55,058 bases of DNA from Beijerinckiaceae bacterium (lineage in GTDB: Bacteria; Pseudomonadota; Alphaproteobacteria; Rhizobiales; Beijerinckiaceae), in contig CANGBC010000013.1 of NCBI GenBank assembly GCA_947452005.1, forward strand, positions 1-55,058. Reading direction: 5' to 3'. Made by a program: the position numbers and the translations under genes. The notes below the pieces were generated by a model. It saw only the letters and a program-made list of their open reading frames with translations. It searched no databases and was not told where the DNA came from. Shown here in pieces: positions 19,789 to 29,438 of this stretch (positions are counted from its first letter, which is position 1; the number at the start of each line of letters is the position of its first letter).

Positions 19789-20103
19789 TCACGCCTTGCT
19801 GCCGGGCATGGCAATTTTCACGATTTTGTAGATTCCTTCATCGCCCTGGCCGAAATCGATCCGAAACGTCGTGCCGACCCGCATGACGACCTGGCGCAGA
19901 TCACAGTTCCAAAAGACGCCTGTGCCGAAATCAATCCGGCCAGATTCCTCCAGCACGAATGGGCGACGCGCCCCGTCATAATCGATGCAGCCGAATGCGA
20001 GGCTCGGACCGGTCACCTGCCCGTCCTCGATTGCGACGTCCACGGCGAAGGGGCTCTCCAGACTGTCGTCCACCCAGCGGGCAATCACACGCGCCATACT
20101 CAT
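19789..20103 (-). CDS. Small unknown protein coupled to queA
   Basis: A 104-residue protein of no recognised family. It has no signal peptide or membrane helix and alternates short hydrophobic and charged stretches, as in a small beta-rich protein. Three cysteine or tryptophan-bearing spots ([18 protein letters not shown]) stand out. Its ATG overlaps the queA stop as ATGA, so it is very probably translated by coupling to queA, with tgt following about 100 bases later. The position between queA and tgt suggests a link to queuosine or simply co-transcription. A second Met at residue 3 (20097) is an alternative start. Confidence 0.75.
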   Translation of the reverse strand: MSMARVIARWVDDSLESPFAVDVAIEDGQVTGPSLAFGCIDYDGARRPFVLEESGRIDFGTGVFWNCDLRQVVMRVGTTFRIDFGQGDEGIYKIVKIAMPGSKA

Positions 20104-21185
20104 CGCGCGACGCGCTCCAGCAGGCAGGCGTCACCATAGGAATAGAAGCGATAGTTGTGCGCAATGGCATGCGCATAGGCGGCACGCATGCGCTCAAGCC
20201 CGCAAAATGCCGAGACCAGCATGAACAGGGTTGAACGTGGCAGATGAAAATTGGTGAGCAACACATCAACCGCTTTGAAGCGATAACCCGGCGTGATGAA
20301 GATCGCCGTGTCGCCTGCAAAAGCCTCAACCACCCCGGCATCATTTGTGGCTGTCTCAAGAATGCGCAAAGACGTTGTGCCCGTCGCCACAATCCGCCCG
20401 CCATTGGCGCGCGCCTCATTCAAGACTTGCGCAACGTCGGGCGAGATCGTGCCATATTCGGCATGCATGCGATGGTCTTGCGTATCGTCGGCTTTGACGG
20501 GCAGAAATGTCCCCGCCCCCACATGCAAAGTCACGCGCACAATTTTAATGCCGCGTGCCTCAAGCCGCGCAACAAGCTCGGGCGTATAATGCAAACCCGC
20601 TGTGGGTGCAGCCACGGCTCCCGGCTCATTGGCAAAAAGTGTCTGGTAATCAGCGCTATCTTTGGAATCCTCAGGGCGCTTTCCCGCGATATAGGGCGGC
20701 AGCGGCATATGGCCAAGGCGCATGATCGCATCATCGAGGGCTGGTCCTGAGAGCGAAAAATCGAGAAGGATTTCTCCCCCCTCCCCTTTCTCAGCGACAT
20801 CGGCATGCAATTGCCCCAGAAGACACGCCGCGTTTTCATCCGCAGATCCGAAAGAAATGCGCTCGCCCTCTTTCAGCTTTTTGGCTGGGCGCACAAAAGC
20901 CCGCCAGCGGCAATCGCTCTCGCGCTTGTGCAACATGACTTCCATCCGCGCCACCGCCTCGCCACGACGGCGTGTGCCGTCAAGGCGTGCCGGGATCACG
21001 CGCGTATCATTGACAACAAGAACATCGCCGGGCTTCAAAACATCCGGCAGGTCGCGCACATGACGATCAACAAAGTCCGCGTCACCTGCGGGGATGTGCA
21101 ACAGACGCGCGCTGTCACGCGGCTCTGCCGGGCGCAAAGCGATGCACTCATCTGGCAGATCGAAATCGAAGAGATCGACTTTCAA
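20100..21185 (-). CDS. queA: S-adenosylmethionine:tRNA ribosyltransferase-isomerase
   Basis: QueA moves the ribosyl part of S-adenosylmethionine onto preQ1 in tRNA, making epoxyqueuosine, the step after Tgt. The 361-residue length is normal. Conserved runs include [19 protein letters not shown] at the N-terminus, [24 protein letters not shown] and [13 protein letters not shown]. The start is TTG at 21185, supported by GAGG seven bases upstream; it is the only good start near the conserved N-terminus. The gene ends in an ATGA overlap with the next gene. Confidence 0.96.
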   Translation of the reverse strand: MKVDLFDFDLPDECIALRPAEPRDSARLLHIPAGDADFVDRHVRDLPDVLKPGDVLVVNDTRVIPARLDGTRRRGEAVARMEVMLHKRESDCRWRAFVRPAKKLKEGERISFGSADENAACLLGQLHADVAEKGEGGEILLDFSLSGPALDDAIMRLGHMPLPPYIAGKRPEDSKDSADYQTLFANEPGAVAAPTAGLHYTPELVARLEARGIKIVRVTLHVGAGTFLPVKADDTQDHRMHAEYGTISPDVAQVLNEARANGGRIVATGTTSLRILETATNDAGVVEAFAGDTAIFITPGYRFKAVDVLLTNFHLPRSTLFMLVSAFCGLERMRAAYAHAIAHNYRFYSYGDACLLERVAR

Positions 21186-21221
21186 GGCAAAACCTCGTCA
21201 TGGCGAGCGCGGGAGCACATT

Positions 21222-22634
21222 TCAAACAAAACGCGTCTCCATATCATCAACCAGCTGGCGAATGAGACCACCCAGATCACCAGAGGTGAGCACAAGCACA
21301 ACGTCACCCGAGGCCAATGCGCCAGTGATGTCTGAAACATTCCGCAGATTATCTTTGCTCAAGCGGGATACTTTGCAGCCCGTGGCCGCCACACGCTGCG
21401 CAATCTCATCATAGCTGACCTGATCATGGCTCTCAGCCCCGTGATCAGGTGGCGCGGAAATAAAAATCTCATCCGCGCCGGCAAAGACATCATCATACCA
21501 GTGGATGGTCGACCGATTGCGCCACGAAAATGTATGCGGCTCGAAAATCACTTTCATCCGACGCCCGGGGAAATGCAAAGCAATGGCATCAATCGCTGCG
21601 CGCGCCTTGTCCCGTGACGAACCAAAGCCTTCATAAACGGGGATGGCCGAATGCGTCGACAATTTATCCATGCGGCGCACGACACCCAGAAAGGACGCAA
21701 AGCCTTTTTGCAAGTCGGCAACACTGACGAGCGCAAGCTCCAACAGCATGGCGGCAGCACCTGCCATATTCTGCAAATTATGCGCGCCAAGCTGGGAGGT
21801 TTCAAAGCGCCCCAATTCCTTGCCGCGCGCAACAAGCGTGAAGCGGCTCACCTCGCCATAGACAATATTGCTCAAGTGGTAATCAGCAGAGGTATCGACA
21901 AGCGCATAGGTCACCACCGGGCAGGCTGCAGCATTTGCCACATGCATGGCGTGCGACTCGTCTTTGCACACAACCAGCAGCCCATCCTTGGGCATGCGAG
22001 AAACCAACTCCTGGAAGGGCTTTTCATAATCAGCTTGGGTCGGAAAAATATTGACGTGATCATGAACAGCCGCCGTCATCAGCACGTAGCGCGCGTCATA
22101 ATGCAAAAACTTTGCGCGGGGGTCTGTGTTGCTCGAGGGGTATTCATCACCCTCAATCACAAATTCCGCCGCTGTGCCAAGCGTTGAATTGCGCCCCAAA
22201 TTTTTGGGTACTGCGCCAACGAAATAACCCGGATCACGGCCCGCTTCCGCCAAAGCCCATGTCAGCAAACTCGCGCTTGTCGATTTGCCATAAGACCCAA
22301 CCACCACGAGCGAGCGGCGCTCGCGTGCAATGCCGGCCAACACATCCGGATAAGAGGTGATCGGCTTGCCGCTCGCATAAGCGGCCGCCACTTCTTTATT
22401 CTCCATCGTCAGCTTGGCATGTTTGCCAATGACAATCAGATCTGCAGAGGCTGGAAGATTGAAGGCCGCATGGGGCGTTTGAACTTTAATGCCAAAGCGC
22501 GGCAGCAATTCGGAGGCTGGCGGATAAAAGCCCTCATCCGAGCCGGTCACTTCAAAACCTTGCTGGCGCATCAACAGAGCGGTCGCGCTCATGCCAATGC
22601 CGGCAATGCCGATGAAATGGACGTGACGGGTCAT
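21222..22634 (-). CDS. mpl: Mpl-like Mur ligase (murein-peptide recycling)
   Basis: A Mur ligase of the Mpl type, 470 residues. Mpl joins recycled L-Ala-D-Glu-meso-DAP tripeptide to UDP-MurNAc in the cytoplasm. Visible parts: N-terminal nucleotide-binding fold HFIGIAGIGMSATALLM; GSDEGFYPPASELL, matching the SD...YPP signature of Mpl; ATP loop GSYGKST (the usual form is GTHGKTT); EGDEYPSS and HDHVNIFPT of the central domain; and C-terminal FEPHTFSWRN. The altered P-loop keeps Gly, Lys and Ser. ATG 22634 is chosen because GGAG lies eight bases upstream; a longer frame from 22676 lacks support. MurC is the main alternative, but the YPP and EGDEYPSS signatures favour Mpl. Confidence 0.83.
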   Translation of the reverse strand: MTRHVHFIGIAGIGMSATALLMRQQGFEVTGSDEGFYPPASELLPRFGIKVQTPHAAFNLPASADLIVIGKHAKLTMENKEVAAAYASGKPITSYPDVLAGIARERRSLVVVGSYGKSTSASLLTWALAEAGRDPGYFVGAVPKNLGRNSTLGTAAEFVIEGDEYPSSNTDPRAKFLHYDARYVLMTAAVHDHVNIFPTQADYEKPFQELVSRMPKDGLLVVCKDESHAMHVANAAACPVVTYALVDTSADYHLSNIVYGEVSRFTLVARGKELGRFETSQLGAHNLQNMAGAAAMLLELALVSVADLQKGFASFLGVVRRMDKLSTHSAIPVYEGFGSSRDKARAAIDAIALHFPGRRMKVIFEPHTFSWRNRSTIHWYDDVFAGADEIFISAPPDHGAESHDQVSYDEIAQRVAATGCKVSRLSKDNLRNVSDITGALASGDVVLVLTSGDLGGLIRQLVDDMETRFV

Positions 22635-22718
22635 GCAAACACTCCGGCCCTTTGATTCTGAGCCGGAGAATAGCACGGGCGGGACGCCTGTTTCAGCCTT
22701 CCCGCCCGGAGTTTATGA

Positions 22719-23174
22719 TCAGGCGATGGTTGCCTTGATGATCTTGTCAGGATCCTGCACGGGCTCGCCGCGCTTGATCTTGTCGACATTGTCCATGCCT
22801 TCGATCACTTCACCCCAAACCGTATATTGGCGGTTCAAAAAGCCAACATCCGTGAAGCAGATGAAGAATTGCGAATTGGCCGAATCCGGGTTCGACGAAC
22901 GCGCCATGGACACGGTACCGCGACCGTGATGGGCATTGTTGAATTCGGCCTTGAGGTTCGGGTATTTCGAACCACCTGTGCCAGTCCCCTTGGGGCAGCC
23001 AGTCTGCGCCATGAAATCATCGATCACGCGATGAAACACGATGCCATCATAAAAGCCCTCTGCAACAAGGCGCTTGATGTGCTCGCAATGATTGGGCGCG
23101 AGATCCGGACGCATCTTGATTTTGACATTGCCTTGCGTGGTTTCGAGCGTGAGGATCTGATCGGCTTCGGACAT
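22719..23174 (-). CDS. ppiB: Peptidylprolyl isomerase, cyclophilin type (cytoplasmic)
   Basis: A 151-residue single-domain cyclophilin without signal peptide. Catalytic and binding residues appear in FHRVIDDFMAQTG (the Arg and Phe of the active site) and SANSQFFICF; CsA-type cyclophilins share these. It speeds cis-trans isomerisation of X-Pro bonds in the cytoplasm. The ATG at 23174 is chosen because GGAG lies six bases upstream; the Met four codons earlier has no such site. It pairs with the exported paralogue next door, from which a palindromic repeat separates it. Confidence 0.93.
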   Translation of the reverse strand: MSEADQILTLETTQGNVKIKMRPDLAPNHCEHIKRLVAEGFYDGIVFHRVIDDFMAQTGCPKGTGTGGSKYPNLKAEFNNAHHGRGTVSMARSSNPDSANSQFFICFTDVGFLNRQYTVWGEVIEGMDNVDKIKRGEPVQDPDKIIKATIA

Positions 23175-23200
23175 TTTGTTCTCCATTGAAAATATGAATT

Positions 23201-23286
23201 GTCATTGCGAGGCAAGCGAAGCAATCCAGAAGCAACATAGGAACTTTCTGGATGGCCGCGTCGGCCTTTGGCGTCCTCACAATGAC
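23201..23286. repeat. Interspersed palindrome, family A
   Basis: The element starts GTCATTGCGAGG and ends CCTCACAATGAC, with GAAGCAATCCAGAA and TTCTGGATGGCC facing each other inside: an imperfect 86-bp palindrome. Related copies lie at 32412-32502, 44506-44545 and 54895 to the window end. It sits in the short gap between the two cyclophilin genes, where its RNA hairpin may change the ratio of the two products. Confidence 0.85.
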
Positions 23287-23299
23287 GCAGGGTGTGCGG

Positions 23300-23833
23300 T
23301 TACTCGGCCAAGCTCATCTTGATGATCTTGTCGGGATTGGACGGCGGCTCGCCGCGCTTGATCTTGTCGACAAGATCCATGCCGCTGATCACTTCGCCAA
23401 ACACCGTATATTGCCCGTTGAGGAACGACGCCTCGCGGAAGCAGATAAAGAATTGCGAATTGGCGCTATTGGGCTGCGACGAGCGCGCCATGCCAAGCGT
23501 GCCACGCTTGAAAGGTGCTGATGAAAATTCCGCCGGAATATTACCAAGCTTGGAGCCGCCCATGCCGGTGCCCGTTGGGTCACCAGTCTGTGCCATAAAA
23601 CCTTCAATCACGCGATGGAACACAATGCCATCGTAGAAGCCCTGCTTGGTGAGCGTCTTGATCTGTTCGACATGTTTGGGGGCCAGATCAGGGCGCAATT
23701 GGATCGTGACGCGACCATCTTTCAGATCGAGATAGAGAGTGTTCTTCTTGTCTGGCTGCGCTTGCGCCAGAGCCTCGCCGGCCAAAGCCGCCACAGGCAG
23801 GCCAAGCACGAGCGAACGTCGATCGATCGTCAT
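23300..23833 (-). CDS. Peptidylprolyl isomerase, cyclophilin type (exported)
   Basis: A 177-residue cyclophilin with an N-terminal export signal: the first 25 residues contain DRRSLVLGLPVAALAGEALA and a likely cleavage after ALA. The RR-S-L-V-L pattern also resembles a Tat signal. The mature part has the cyclophilin core (FHRVIEGFMAQTG, SANSQFFICF) and is clearly a paralogue of the cytoplasmic neighbour. It probably helps folding of periplasmic or outer-membrane proteins. GGAG lies seven bases before the ATG. It follows coaD by 20 bases. Confidence 0.93.
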   Translation of the reverse strand: MTIDRRSLVLGLPVAALAGEALAQAQPDKKNTLYLDLKDGRVTIQLRPDLAPKHVEQIKTLTKQGFYDGIVFHRVIEGFMAQTGDPTGTGMGGSKLGNIPAEFSSAPFKRGTLGMARSSQPNSANSQFFICFREASFLNGQYTVFGEVISGMDLVDKIKRGEPPSNPDKIIKMSLAE

Positions 23834-23853
23834 GTCAAAACTCCAAAGAAAAT

Positions 23854-24339
23854 TCAGGATTTGAATTTGTCGCGCAAAGCCTGCGCCACATGGGATGGGA
23901 CAAAGGCAGACACGTCACCCTTCATCATCGCAATCTGGCGCACGAGGGTGGCCGTGATATGGCGCACCGCCGGGCTAGCAGGCAGGAAAATGGTCCGCAC
24001 GGCTGGCGCCATTGTGCCGTTCATGCCAGCCATCTGCATTTCATAATCGAAATCTGTGCTGTCACGCAGACCCCGCAAAATGACATTGGCTCCGACCTTT
24101 TGTGCGGCTTCAACAGCCAAGCCATCAAAAGTCACAAAATCAACCGCCACGCCCATGTCACGCATCGCTGCGCCAATAAACGTCTCGCGCTCGGCAACCG
24201 AAAACATCGGTGCCTTGCCCGGATGCGTGCCAATGCCCACGACAATCTTGTCGCAAAAGCCAGTGGCTGCGCGCAGCACATCAAGATGACCGTTGGTCAA
24301 CGGATCAAAGGAGCCGGTATAAAAGCCGATACACGCCAT
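23854..24339 (-). CDS. coaD: Phosphopantetheine adenylyltransferase
   Basis: CoaD makes dephospho-CoA from 4'-phosphopantetheine and ATP, the fourth step of CoA synthesis. The 161-residue protein starts with the signature [18 protein letters not shown], holding the nucleotidyltransferase motif (T/H)xGH in NGHLD, and has the second conserved region [16 protein letters not shown]. The ATG at 24339 (MACIGFY) is chosen over GTG 24351 because GGAG lies at a suitable distance and family members start close to GFYTGSFDP. Confidence 0.96.
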   Translation of the reverse strand: MACIGFYTGSFDPLTNGHLDVLRAATGFCDKIVVGIGTHPGKAPMFSVAERETFIGAAMRDMGVAVDFVTFDGLAVEAAQKVGANVILRGLRDSTDFDYEMQMAGMNGTMAPAVRTIFLPASPAVRHITATLVRQIAMMKGDVSAFVPSHVAQALRDKFKS

Positions 24340-24374
24340 GTGTCGTCCCACTCCTGGCTGACGCCAAATTCGGA

Positions 24375-27113
24375 TCAGCTTTCGGCTGACCCATTGGCCT
24401 CTTCGCCCTCGTCACCTTCATCTTCACCGATACGCTCGACTGACACGACACGTTCCTCTGCATCAGTGCGGAAGACGATGACGCCCTGCGTCGCGCGACC
24501 CGCAATGCGAATGTCTTCGACCGGGCAGCGGATCAGCTGGCCACCATCGGTGACAAGCATGATCTGGTCATTGTGCAGAACCGGGAAGGACGCAACAAGA
24601 TCACCATTGCGCGGCGTGACCGCCATAGCTGTGATGCCTTTGCCGCCACGCCCCGTGACACGATATTCGTAAGACGAGGTGCGCTTGCCGTAACCATTGA
24701 TGCTCAGGGTGAGGATGGTTTCCTCATGCAGCGACAATTCGACGTAGCGCTCCTGCGAAATCGAAATGGCGTCTGTGGCCTCTTCAGCATCAGCCACTTC
24801 AAGCGTCTCTTCGACACCCGTTTCGCCCTGCATGGCGCGGCGCATTTTGAGATAGGCCGCACGTTCAGCCGGATTGGCGTCAATGTGGCGCAGAATGGCG
24901 AGCGAAATCACGCTATCACCATCGGCCAGATTAATGCCGCGCACGCCCATGGAATCGCGCCCCTTGAACACGCGCACTTCACCAACGGCAAAGCGAATGC
25001 ACTGACCGCGCGCTGTCGTCAGCAACACATCATTGGCTTCCGAGCAAATCTGCACGTCAACAATGCCCTCGCCCTCATCGAGCTTCATGGCAATCTTGCC
25101 CGCGCGATTCACCTGCGTGAAGTCAGACAATTTATTGCGGCGAACCGTGCCGCGCGTTGTGGCGAACACGACATCCATGTTCTCCCAAGCTGCCTCATCC
25201 TCCGGCAGGGGCATGATGGTGGTGATGCGCTCACCCTGTTCGAGTGGCAACATATTGACGAGCGCCTTGCCGCGCGCTTGCGGGGCGGCGAGTGGCAGAC
25301 GCCAGACTTTTTCTTTGTAGACCTTTCCGCGTGAGGAGAAGAAGAGCACGGGCTGATGCGTACTGGCCACAAACAGACGTGCGACGAAATCTTCGTCACG
25401 TGTCTGCATGCCCGAGCGACCCTTGCCGCCACGGCGCTGCGCGCGATAGGTGGAGAGCGGCACGCGCTTGATATAGCCAGCATGCGACACGGTGATCACC
25501 ATGTCTTCGCGCTGGATCAGATCTTCATCATCGAAATCAGCATCGCTCTCGCCAATCTCAGTGCGGCGTGGCGTGGCAAAGGCATTGCGCACAGCGGTGA
25601 TTTCTTCGCGGATGATCGTGAACACGCGATCACGCGAACGCAGAATGTCGAGATAGTCAGCAATCTCGATCGCAAGTCTGTTCAAGGCATCGGCAATTTC
25701 ATCGCGACCCAGCGCTGTCAGACGCTGCAGGCGCAGATCAAGAATGGCGCGCGCCTGTGCTTCGGACAGGCGATAAGACCCATCCTCATGCAAGGCGTGA
25801 CGCGGATCAGCGATCAACAGGATCAATGGGGCCATATCGCGCGCAGGCCAATCGCGCGCCATCAAGGCTTCGCGTGCGGTGGCAGCATCAGGCGATGTGC
25901 GGATCAGGCGAATGACTTCGTCAATATTGGCCACCGCAATGGCAAGACCGACCTGCACATGCGCGGTATCACGCGCCTTGTTGAGCAGATATTTGGTGCG
26001 CCGTGTCACCACTTCTTCGCGGAAATCGATGAAGGCAGTCAAAAAGTCACGCAGATTGAGCATGACCGGGCGACCACCATTCAGCGCAATCATGTTGCAG
26101 CCGAAAGACGATTGCATCGCGGTGAAGCGATAGAGCTGGTTGAGCACAACATCAGCAACCGCATCGCGCTTCAGCTCGATGACCATGCGCATGCCGTCGC
26201 GATCCGATTCATCGCGCAGATCTGAAATGCCTTCAATCTTCTTGTCGCGCACCAGTTCAGCGATGCGCTCAATCAAAGTCGCCTTGTTCACCTGATAAGG
26301 AATCTCGGTGACGATGATTGCATCACGATCTTTGCGAACCTGTTCAATGCGCGTTTTCGCGCGCGTCACAACAGAGCCGCGACCTGTCAAATAGGCTTGG
26401 CGAATGCCGCTGCGACCCAAAATGATGCCGCCGGTCGGATAATCGGGACCCGGAATAATCGCCATCAGATCTTCGACAGAAATGTCGGGGCGCTCCATCA
26501 TAGCGAGCACGCCGTCGATCACTTCGCCCAGATTATGGGGCGGAATATTGGTGGCCATGCCGACCGCAATGCCACCCGCACCATTGACGAGCAGATTGGG
26601 ATAGCGCGCGGGCAAAACCGCCGGTTCGCTTTCCTTGCCATCGTAATTGGGATGGAAATCAACCGTGTCTTCCTCGATGTCTTCGAGCAAAGGCATGGCG
26701 GCTTTGGTGAGGCGCGATTCCGTATAGCGCATGGCCGCGGCCGGATCGCCGTCAACCGAACCGAAATTGCCCTGACCATCGACCAGCTGCACGCGCAAGG
26801 AGAAAGGCTGCGCCATTCGCACGAGCGAGTCATAGATCGCGCTATCGCCGTGGGGGTGATATTTACCCATCACGTCGCCAACGATACGCGCTGACTTCAC
26901 ATAGGACTTGTCGGGCGTGTAGCCGTTTTCATACATCGAATAGAGAATACGCCGATGCACGGGCTTCAAACCGTCGCGCACATCAGGAAGCGCGCGGCTG
27001 ACGATCACGCTCATCGCGTAATCGAGATAGCTACGCTTCATCTCATCGGTGATGGAAACCGGGCGGATATCGGAACCCGATTTGCCCGCTTGGTCGTCTT
27101 TTTCGTCAGCCAA
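24375..27113 (-). CDS. gyrA: DNA gyrase subunit A
   Basis: The DNA-cleaving subunit of gyrase, about 912 residues from the chosen start. The catalytic tyrosine is Tyr130 in AAAMRYTE. The quinolone-determining region reads [13 protein letters not shown] with Ser91 and Asp95 at the sites equivalent to E. coli 83 and 87, the drug-sensitive form. The GyrA box (QRRGGKG) begins the C-terminal beta-pinwheel and the tail is acidic. No ATG fits the N-terminus. TTG 27113 (LADEKDDQ) is chosen because AGGGA lies upstream and family members begin close to ADEK...SDIRPVSI; another TTG at 27209 extends the frame but has no ribosome binding site. 27114-27365 is the divergent promoter region. Confidence 0.96.
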   Translation of the reverse strand: MADEKDDQAGKSGSDIRPVSITDEMKRSYLDYAMSVIVSRALPDVRDGLKPVHRRILYSMYENGYTPDKSYVKSARIVGDVMGKYHPHGDSAIYDSLVRMAQPFSLRVQLVDGQGNFGSVDGDPAAAMRYTESRLTKAAMPLLEDIEEDTVDFHPNYDGKESEPAVLPARYPNLLVNGAGGIAVGMATNIPPHNLGEVIDGVLAMMERPDISVEDLMAIIPGPDYPTGGIILGRSGIRQAYLTGRGSVVTRAKTRIEQVRKDRDAIIVTEIPYQVNKATLIERIAELVRDKKIEGISDLRDESDRDGMRMVIELKRDAVADVVLNQLYRFTAMQSSFGCNMIALNGGRPVMLNLRDFLTAFIDFREEVVTRRTKYLLNKARDTAHVQVGLAIAVANIDEVIRLIRTSPDAATAREALMARDWPARDMAPLILLIADPRHALHEDGSYRLSEAQARAILDLRLQRLTALGRDEIADALNRLAIEIADYLDILRSRDRVFTIIREEITAVRNAFATPRRTEIGESDADFDDEDLIQREDMVITVSHAGYIKRVPLSTYRAQRRGGKGRSGMQTRDEDFVARLFVASTHQPVLFFSSRGKVYKEKVWRLPLAAPQARGKALVNMLPLEQGERITTIMPLPEDEAAWENMDVVFATTRGTVRRNKLSDFTQVNRAGKIAMKLDEGEGIVDVQICSEANDVLLTTARGQCIRFAVGEVRVFKGRDSMGVRGINLADGDSVISLAILRHIDANPAERAAYLKMRRAMQGETGVEETLEVADAEEATDAISISQERYVELSLHEETILTLSINGYGKRTSSYEYRVTGRGGKGITAMAVTPRNGDLVASFPVLHNDQIMLVTDGGQLIRCPVEDIRIAGRATQGVIVFRTDAEERVVSVERIGEDEGDEGEEANGSAES

Positions 27114-27365
27114 AAATTCAGTCCCTAAATGGGTTTCAAGAATCGTGCTTCTGTCTACCCGATTCCGCCCTTCGAAGCCAGTTTTGAACGGCTGGGATAA
27201 CCCGGCCAAAGGCTTGTAGATTCAGTCGATTATGATCGTGCGACGTGATCCCGCGCTAGAGAGGGACAATCCCCTGACAAAAGCTGGTGACATTAGCCAC
27301 AAATCGAACTTGCATGACCCCTGCCGCGCTCTAGCATGACCTCGTTTTGTGCAGGAATTTCCAAA

Positions 27366-28235
27366 ATGATTTTCAGCTCACCGCGCCATCCGGCCCCCAT
27401 TTCTCTGGCTCTGTTCTTTGCCTGTGCGGGCCCCGCACAAGCGGCCATTCGGGAAAAAATTGTGAAGCTCCCCGTCCGTGTCGCGGGGCCAGATGGCGCC
27501 CCCTATTCCCAGGAAATCACTCTGACCATGGTCTATGACGATGCCCGGAAGAAAAGCCCCTTCCTGGTGCTCAATCACGGCCGCTCTGGTGATCCACAGG
27601 AGCGCAGGAATTACGGGCGCGCCGTTTTCAAAATGCAGTCTCGTTATTTTGTCGAACGGGGTTTCGCAGTCTTTATGCCAACGCGCATCGGATATGGTGT
27701 GTCTGAGGGCCCGGATCTTGAAAATTCTGGCCCCTGTTCAAGCAAGGATTACCCGACGGCAAACTCTGCCGCGATCGCGCAAATCAGTGCGGCCATTCGT
27801 TATGCGAAATCACAGCCAGAAGTTGATGGGTCACGCGGCGTTATTTTGGGGCAATCGGTCGGCGGCTTTACGACGATCGGGACGGCTGCCGAAAACATCC
27901 CCGGCGTGAAAGTCGCCATCAATTTTGCCGGTGGAGCTGGTGGCGATCCAAAAGGTCGTCCCTGGAATCCCTGCCAGCCGGAACGCATTGCCCAAACCTA
28001 CGCAAGCTATGGTGCGAAAGCGAAGGTTCAGACGCTCTGGCTCTATTCAGCCAATGACGCCTATTGGGGTCCAGAGCATCCCAAAAAATGGGTTGCTGCC
28101 TATACAGAACGTGGGGGGAAAGCTGAATTCGTCCCGCTCCCGGCCTATGGCTCGGACGGGCATGCCACGTTCGCTAAAAATCAAACCGTCTGGCAACCAC
28201 CTGTCGAGGCCTTTTTAAAAAAGAACGGCTTCTGA
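27366..28235 (+). CDS. Exported alpha/beta hydrolase (dienelactone hydrolase-like)
   Basis: A secreted alpha/beta-fold hydrolase of 289 residues. From the chosen ATG the first 25 or so residues form a signal peptide (PAPISLALFFACAGPAQA). The nucleophile elbow is GQSVGG, with the acid in SANDAYWGPEH and the histidine in SDGHATF, giving a full Ser-Asp-His triad. FLVLNHGRSG supplies the oxyanion segment. The substrate is unknown. GGA lies nine bases upstream of ATG 27366; the ATG ten codons earlier (27336) lacks a site and would spoil the signal peptide. It is divergent from gyrA and convergent with the next gene. Confidence 0.85.
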   Translation: MIFSSPRHPAPISLALFFACAGPAQAAIREKIVKLPVRVAGPDGAPYSQEITLTMVYDDARKKSPFLVLNHGRSGDPQERRNYGRAVFKMQSRYFVERGFAVFMPTRIGYGVSEGPDLENSGPCSSKDYPTANSAAIAQISAAIRYAKSQPEVDGSRGVILGQSVGGFTTIGTAAENIPGVKVAINFAGGAGGDPKGRPWNPCQPERIAQTYASYGAKAKVQTLWLYSANDAYWGPEHPKKWVAAYTERGGKAEFVPLPAYGSDGHATFAKNQTVWQPPVEAFLKKNGF

Positions 28236-28248
28236 CAAAAGTGCGCCT

Positions 28249-28560
28249 TCAGCCCTTGAGGTGACGCAACAGGCGCGTCAGAAGGCCGACCATTTGCGTG
28301 GTCGAGGCTGCGGGCTCTGCCACAAGTGCCTCATGGCGCGCGGGGGCTGGCCGGCCATCGCGGGCAGCGCGCACGGCGTCGAGATCCACCACTTCGGCGG
28401 GGGGAAACAGAAAAGCGAACTCTTCCAAAACGCGCGGGTAACCCGGGCGCAAATAGCCGACGCTTTGCGCCCGCACGCGGCGCAAAGCCTCGTTCATGCG
28501 CCCGCGCGCGTGGAAGAGCGGCTTGAAATCAGCCGGGCGAGGATCAGAACGGAATGTCAT
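28249..28560 (-). CDS. Small unknown protein overlapping ssb
   Basis: A 103-residue frame starting at ATG 28560, inside the last codons of ssb (17-base overlap). The product is rich in Arg and Ala with conserved-looking runs such as SVGYLRPGYPRVLEEFAFLF, and ends in a basic LLTRLLRHLKG helix. No family is recognised and no membrane segment is evident. The overlap suggests expression by coupling with ssb and thus a link to the same SOS-controlled transcript. A second Met (MNEALRRVRA) is an alternative start. A longer frame upstream is only the shadow of ssb. Confidence 0.55.
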   Translation of the reverse strand: MTFRSDPRPADFKPLFHARGRMNEALRRVRAQSVGYLRPGYPRVLEEFAFLFPPAEVVDLDAVRAARDGRPAPARHEALVAEPAASTTQMVGLLTRLLRHLKG

Positions 28561-29041
28561 CGTCGATCGCTGCTGAAGTGCGGCCAGCACCCGCGGGAGC
28601 CGGACGTGTATCGCTGCCACTCGAACGGGGCATGCTCTGGCGTTCGCCACCGCCGCCGCCCGCAAAGCTGTCACCGCCTTGGGCACCGCCACGGCTATCC
28701 AGCAAGGTCAGTTCACCGCGATAGCGCTGCAGCACGACATCGGTCGCCTTGCGCTGATTGCCTTCCTTATCCGTATATTCACGTGTCTGGAGCTGGCCTT
28801 CGAGATAAATCTTGGTGCCCTTCTTCACATATTGCTCGGCAATCTTGCCAAGCTGTTCGTTGAAGATCGTGACATTGTGCCACTCAGTCTTTTCCTTGCG
28901 CTCGCCCGACGCCTTGTCGCGCCAGGTTTCCGAGGTCGCCACGGAAAAGCTGACAATGGCATCGCCATTGGTGGTGCGGCGCACTTCCGGGTCGCGCCCG
29001 ACATTGCCGATGAGGATGACTTTGTTGACGCTGCCCGACAT
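28544..29041 (-). CDS. ssb: Single-stranded DNA-binding protein
   Basis: SSB coats single-stranded DNA in replication, repair and recombination. The 165-residue protein has an N-terminal OB fold (NKVILIGNVGRDPEVRRT, WHNVTIFNEQLGKIAEQYVK), a Gly-rich linker and the acidic tail DDDIPF that docks partner proteins. ATG 29041 (MSGSVNK) is chosen because GGAGA lies upstream; the frame extends to 29173 only by unconserved residues. It is divergent from uvrA, with a LexA box between them. Confidence 0.97.
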   Translation of the reverse strand: MSGSVNKVILIGNVGRDPEVRRTTNGDAIVSFSVATSETWRDKASGERKEKTEWHNVTIFNEQLGKIAEQYVKKGTKIYLEGQLQTREYTDKEGNQRKATDVVLQRYRGELTLLDSRGGAQGGDSFAGGGGGERQSMPRSSGSDTRPAPAGAGRTSAAIDDDIPF

Positions 29042-29438
29042 GAGGCTCTCCTGAAACTGTAAAGCGCCGGACCACAGACCCGCACGCACAAGCCGACTCG
29101 CTGGTCGCCCTGAATTCCCGCACACAGTAAACGCGCGCCCTGCCCAAAGCGCCCCAACGAAGAGGCGAAACAAGGGCTGTCCACAGCGCGGATGTGAGCG
29201 GAATCAGACCAAACCGAATCTGTTCACTATTTGTTCCTAACATGGAGCCCTGATCGCCGCAAGCGCCCGCCGCCGCCAGCGTGACGATTTGCACCGGGGA
29301 CGCGCATCCGGCCCCGGTCGCAATCCTCTGCCCGACGGGCTATTTCAAGGGCGAAAGCGGGAAACCGCAACGGCGCCTGGACCGTAAGACACATGACCGC
29401 GCGCGTGATCCGCGCGCCCACATCAGAAGCAAGAGCCA
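29042..29438. other. Divergent ssb/uvrA control region
   Basis: This 397-base gap holds one clear SOS box (29222-29236), about 180 bases from the ssb start and 200 from the uvrA start. The two 5' leaders are therefore long. No convincing -35/-10 pair was found around the box, and no short gene is supported. The uvrA-side leader is GC-rich with many short inverted repeats. Confidence 0.7.
29222..29236. promoter_or_regulatory. LexA (SOS) box between ssb and uvrA
   Basis: The sequence is GTTC-ACTATTT-GTTC, an exact match to the alphaproteobacterial LexA consensus GTTC-N7-GTTC. The location between divergent ssb and uvrA mirrors the shared SOS control of this pair in E. coli, so DNA damage is expected to raise one or both genes. 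Confidence 0.9.
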
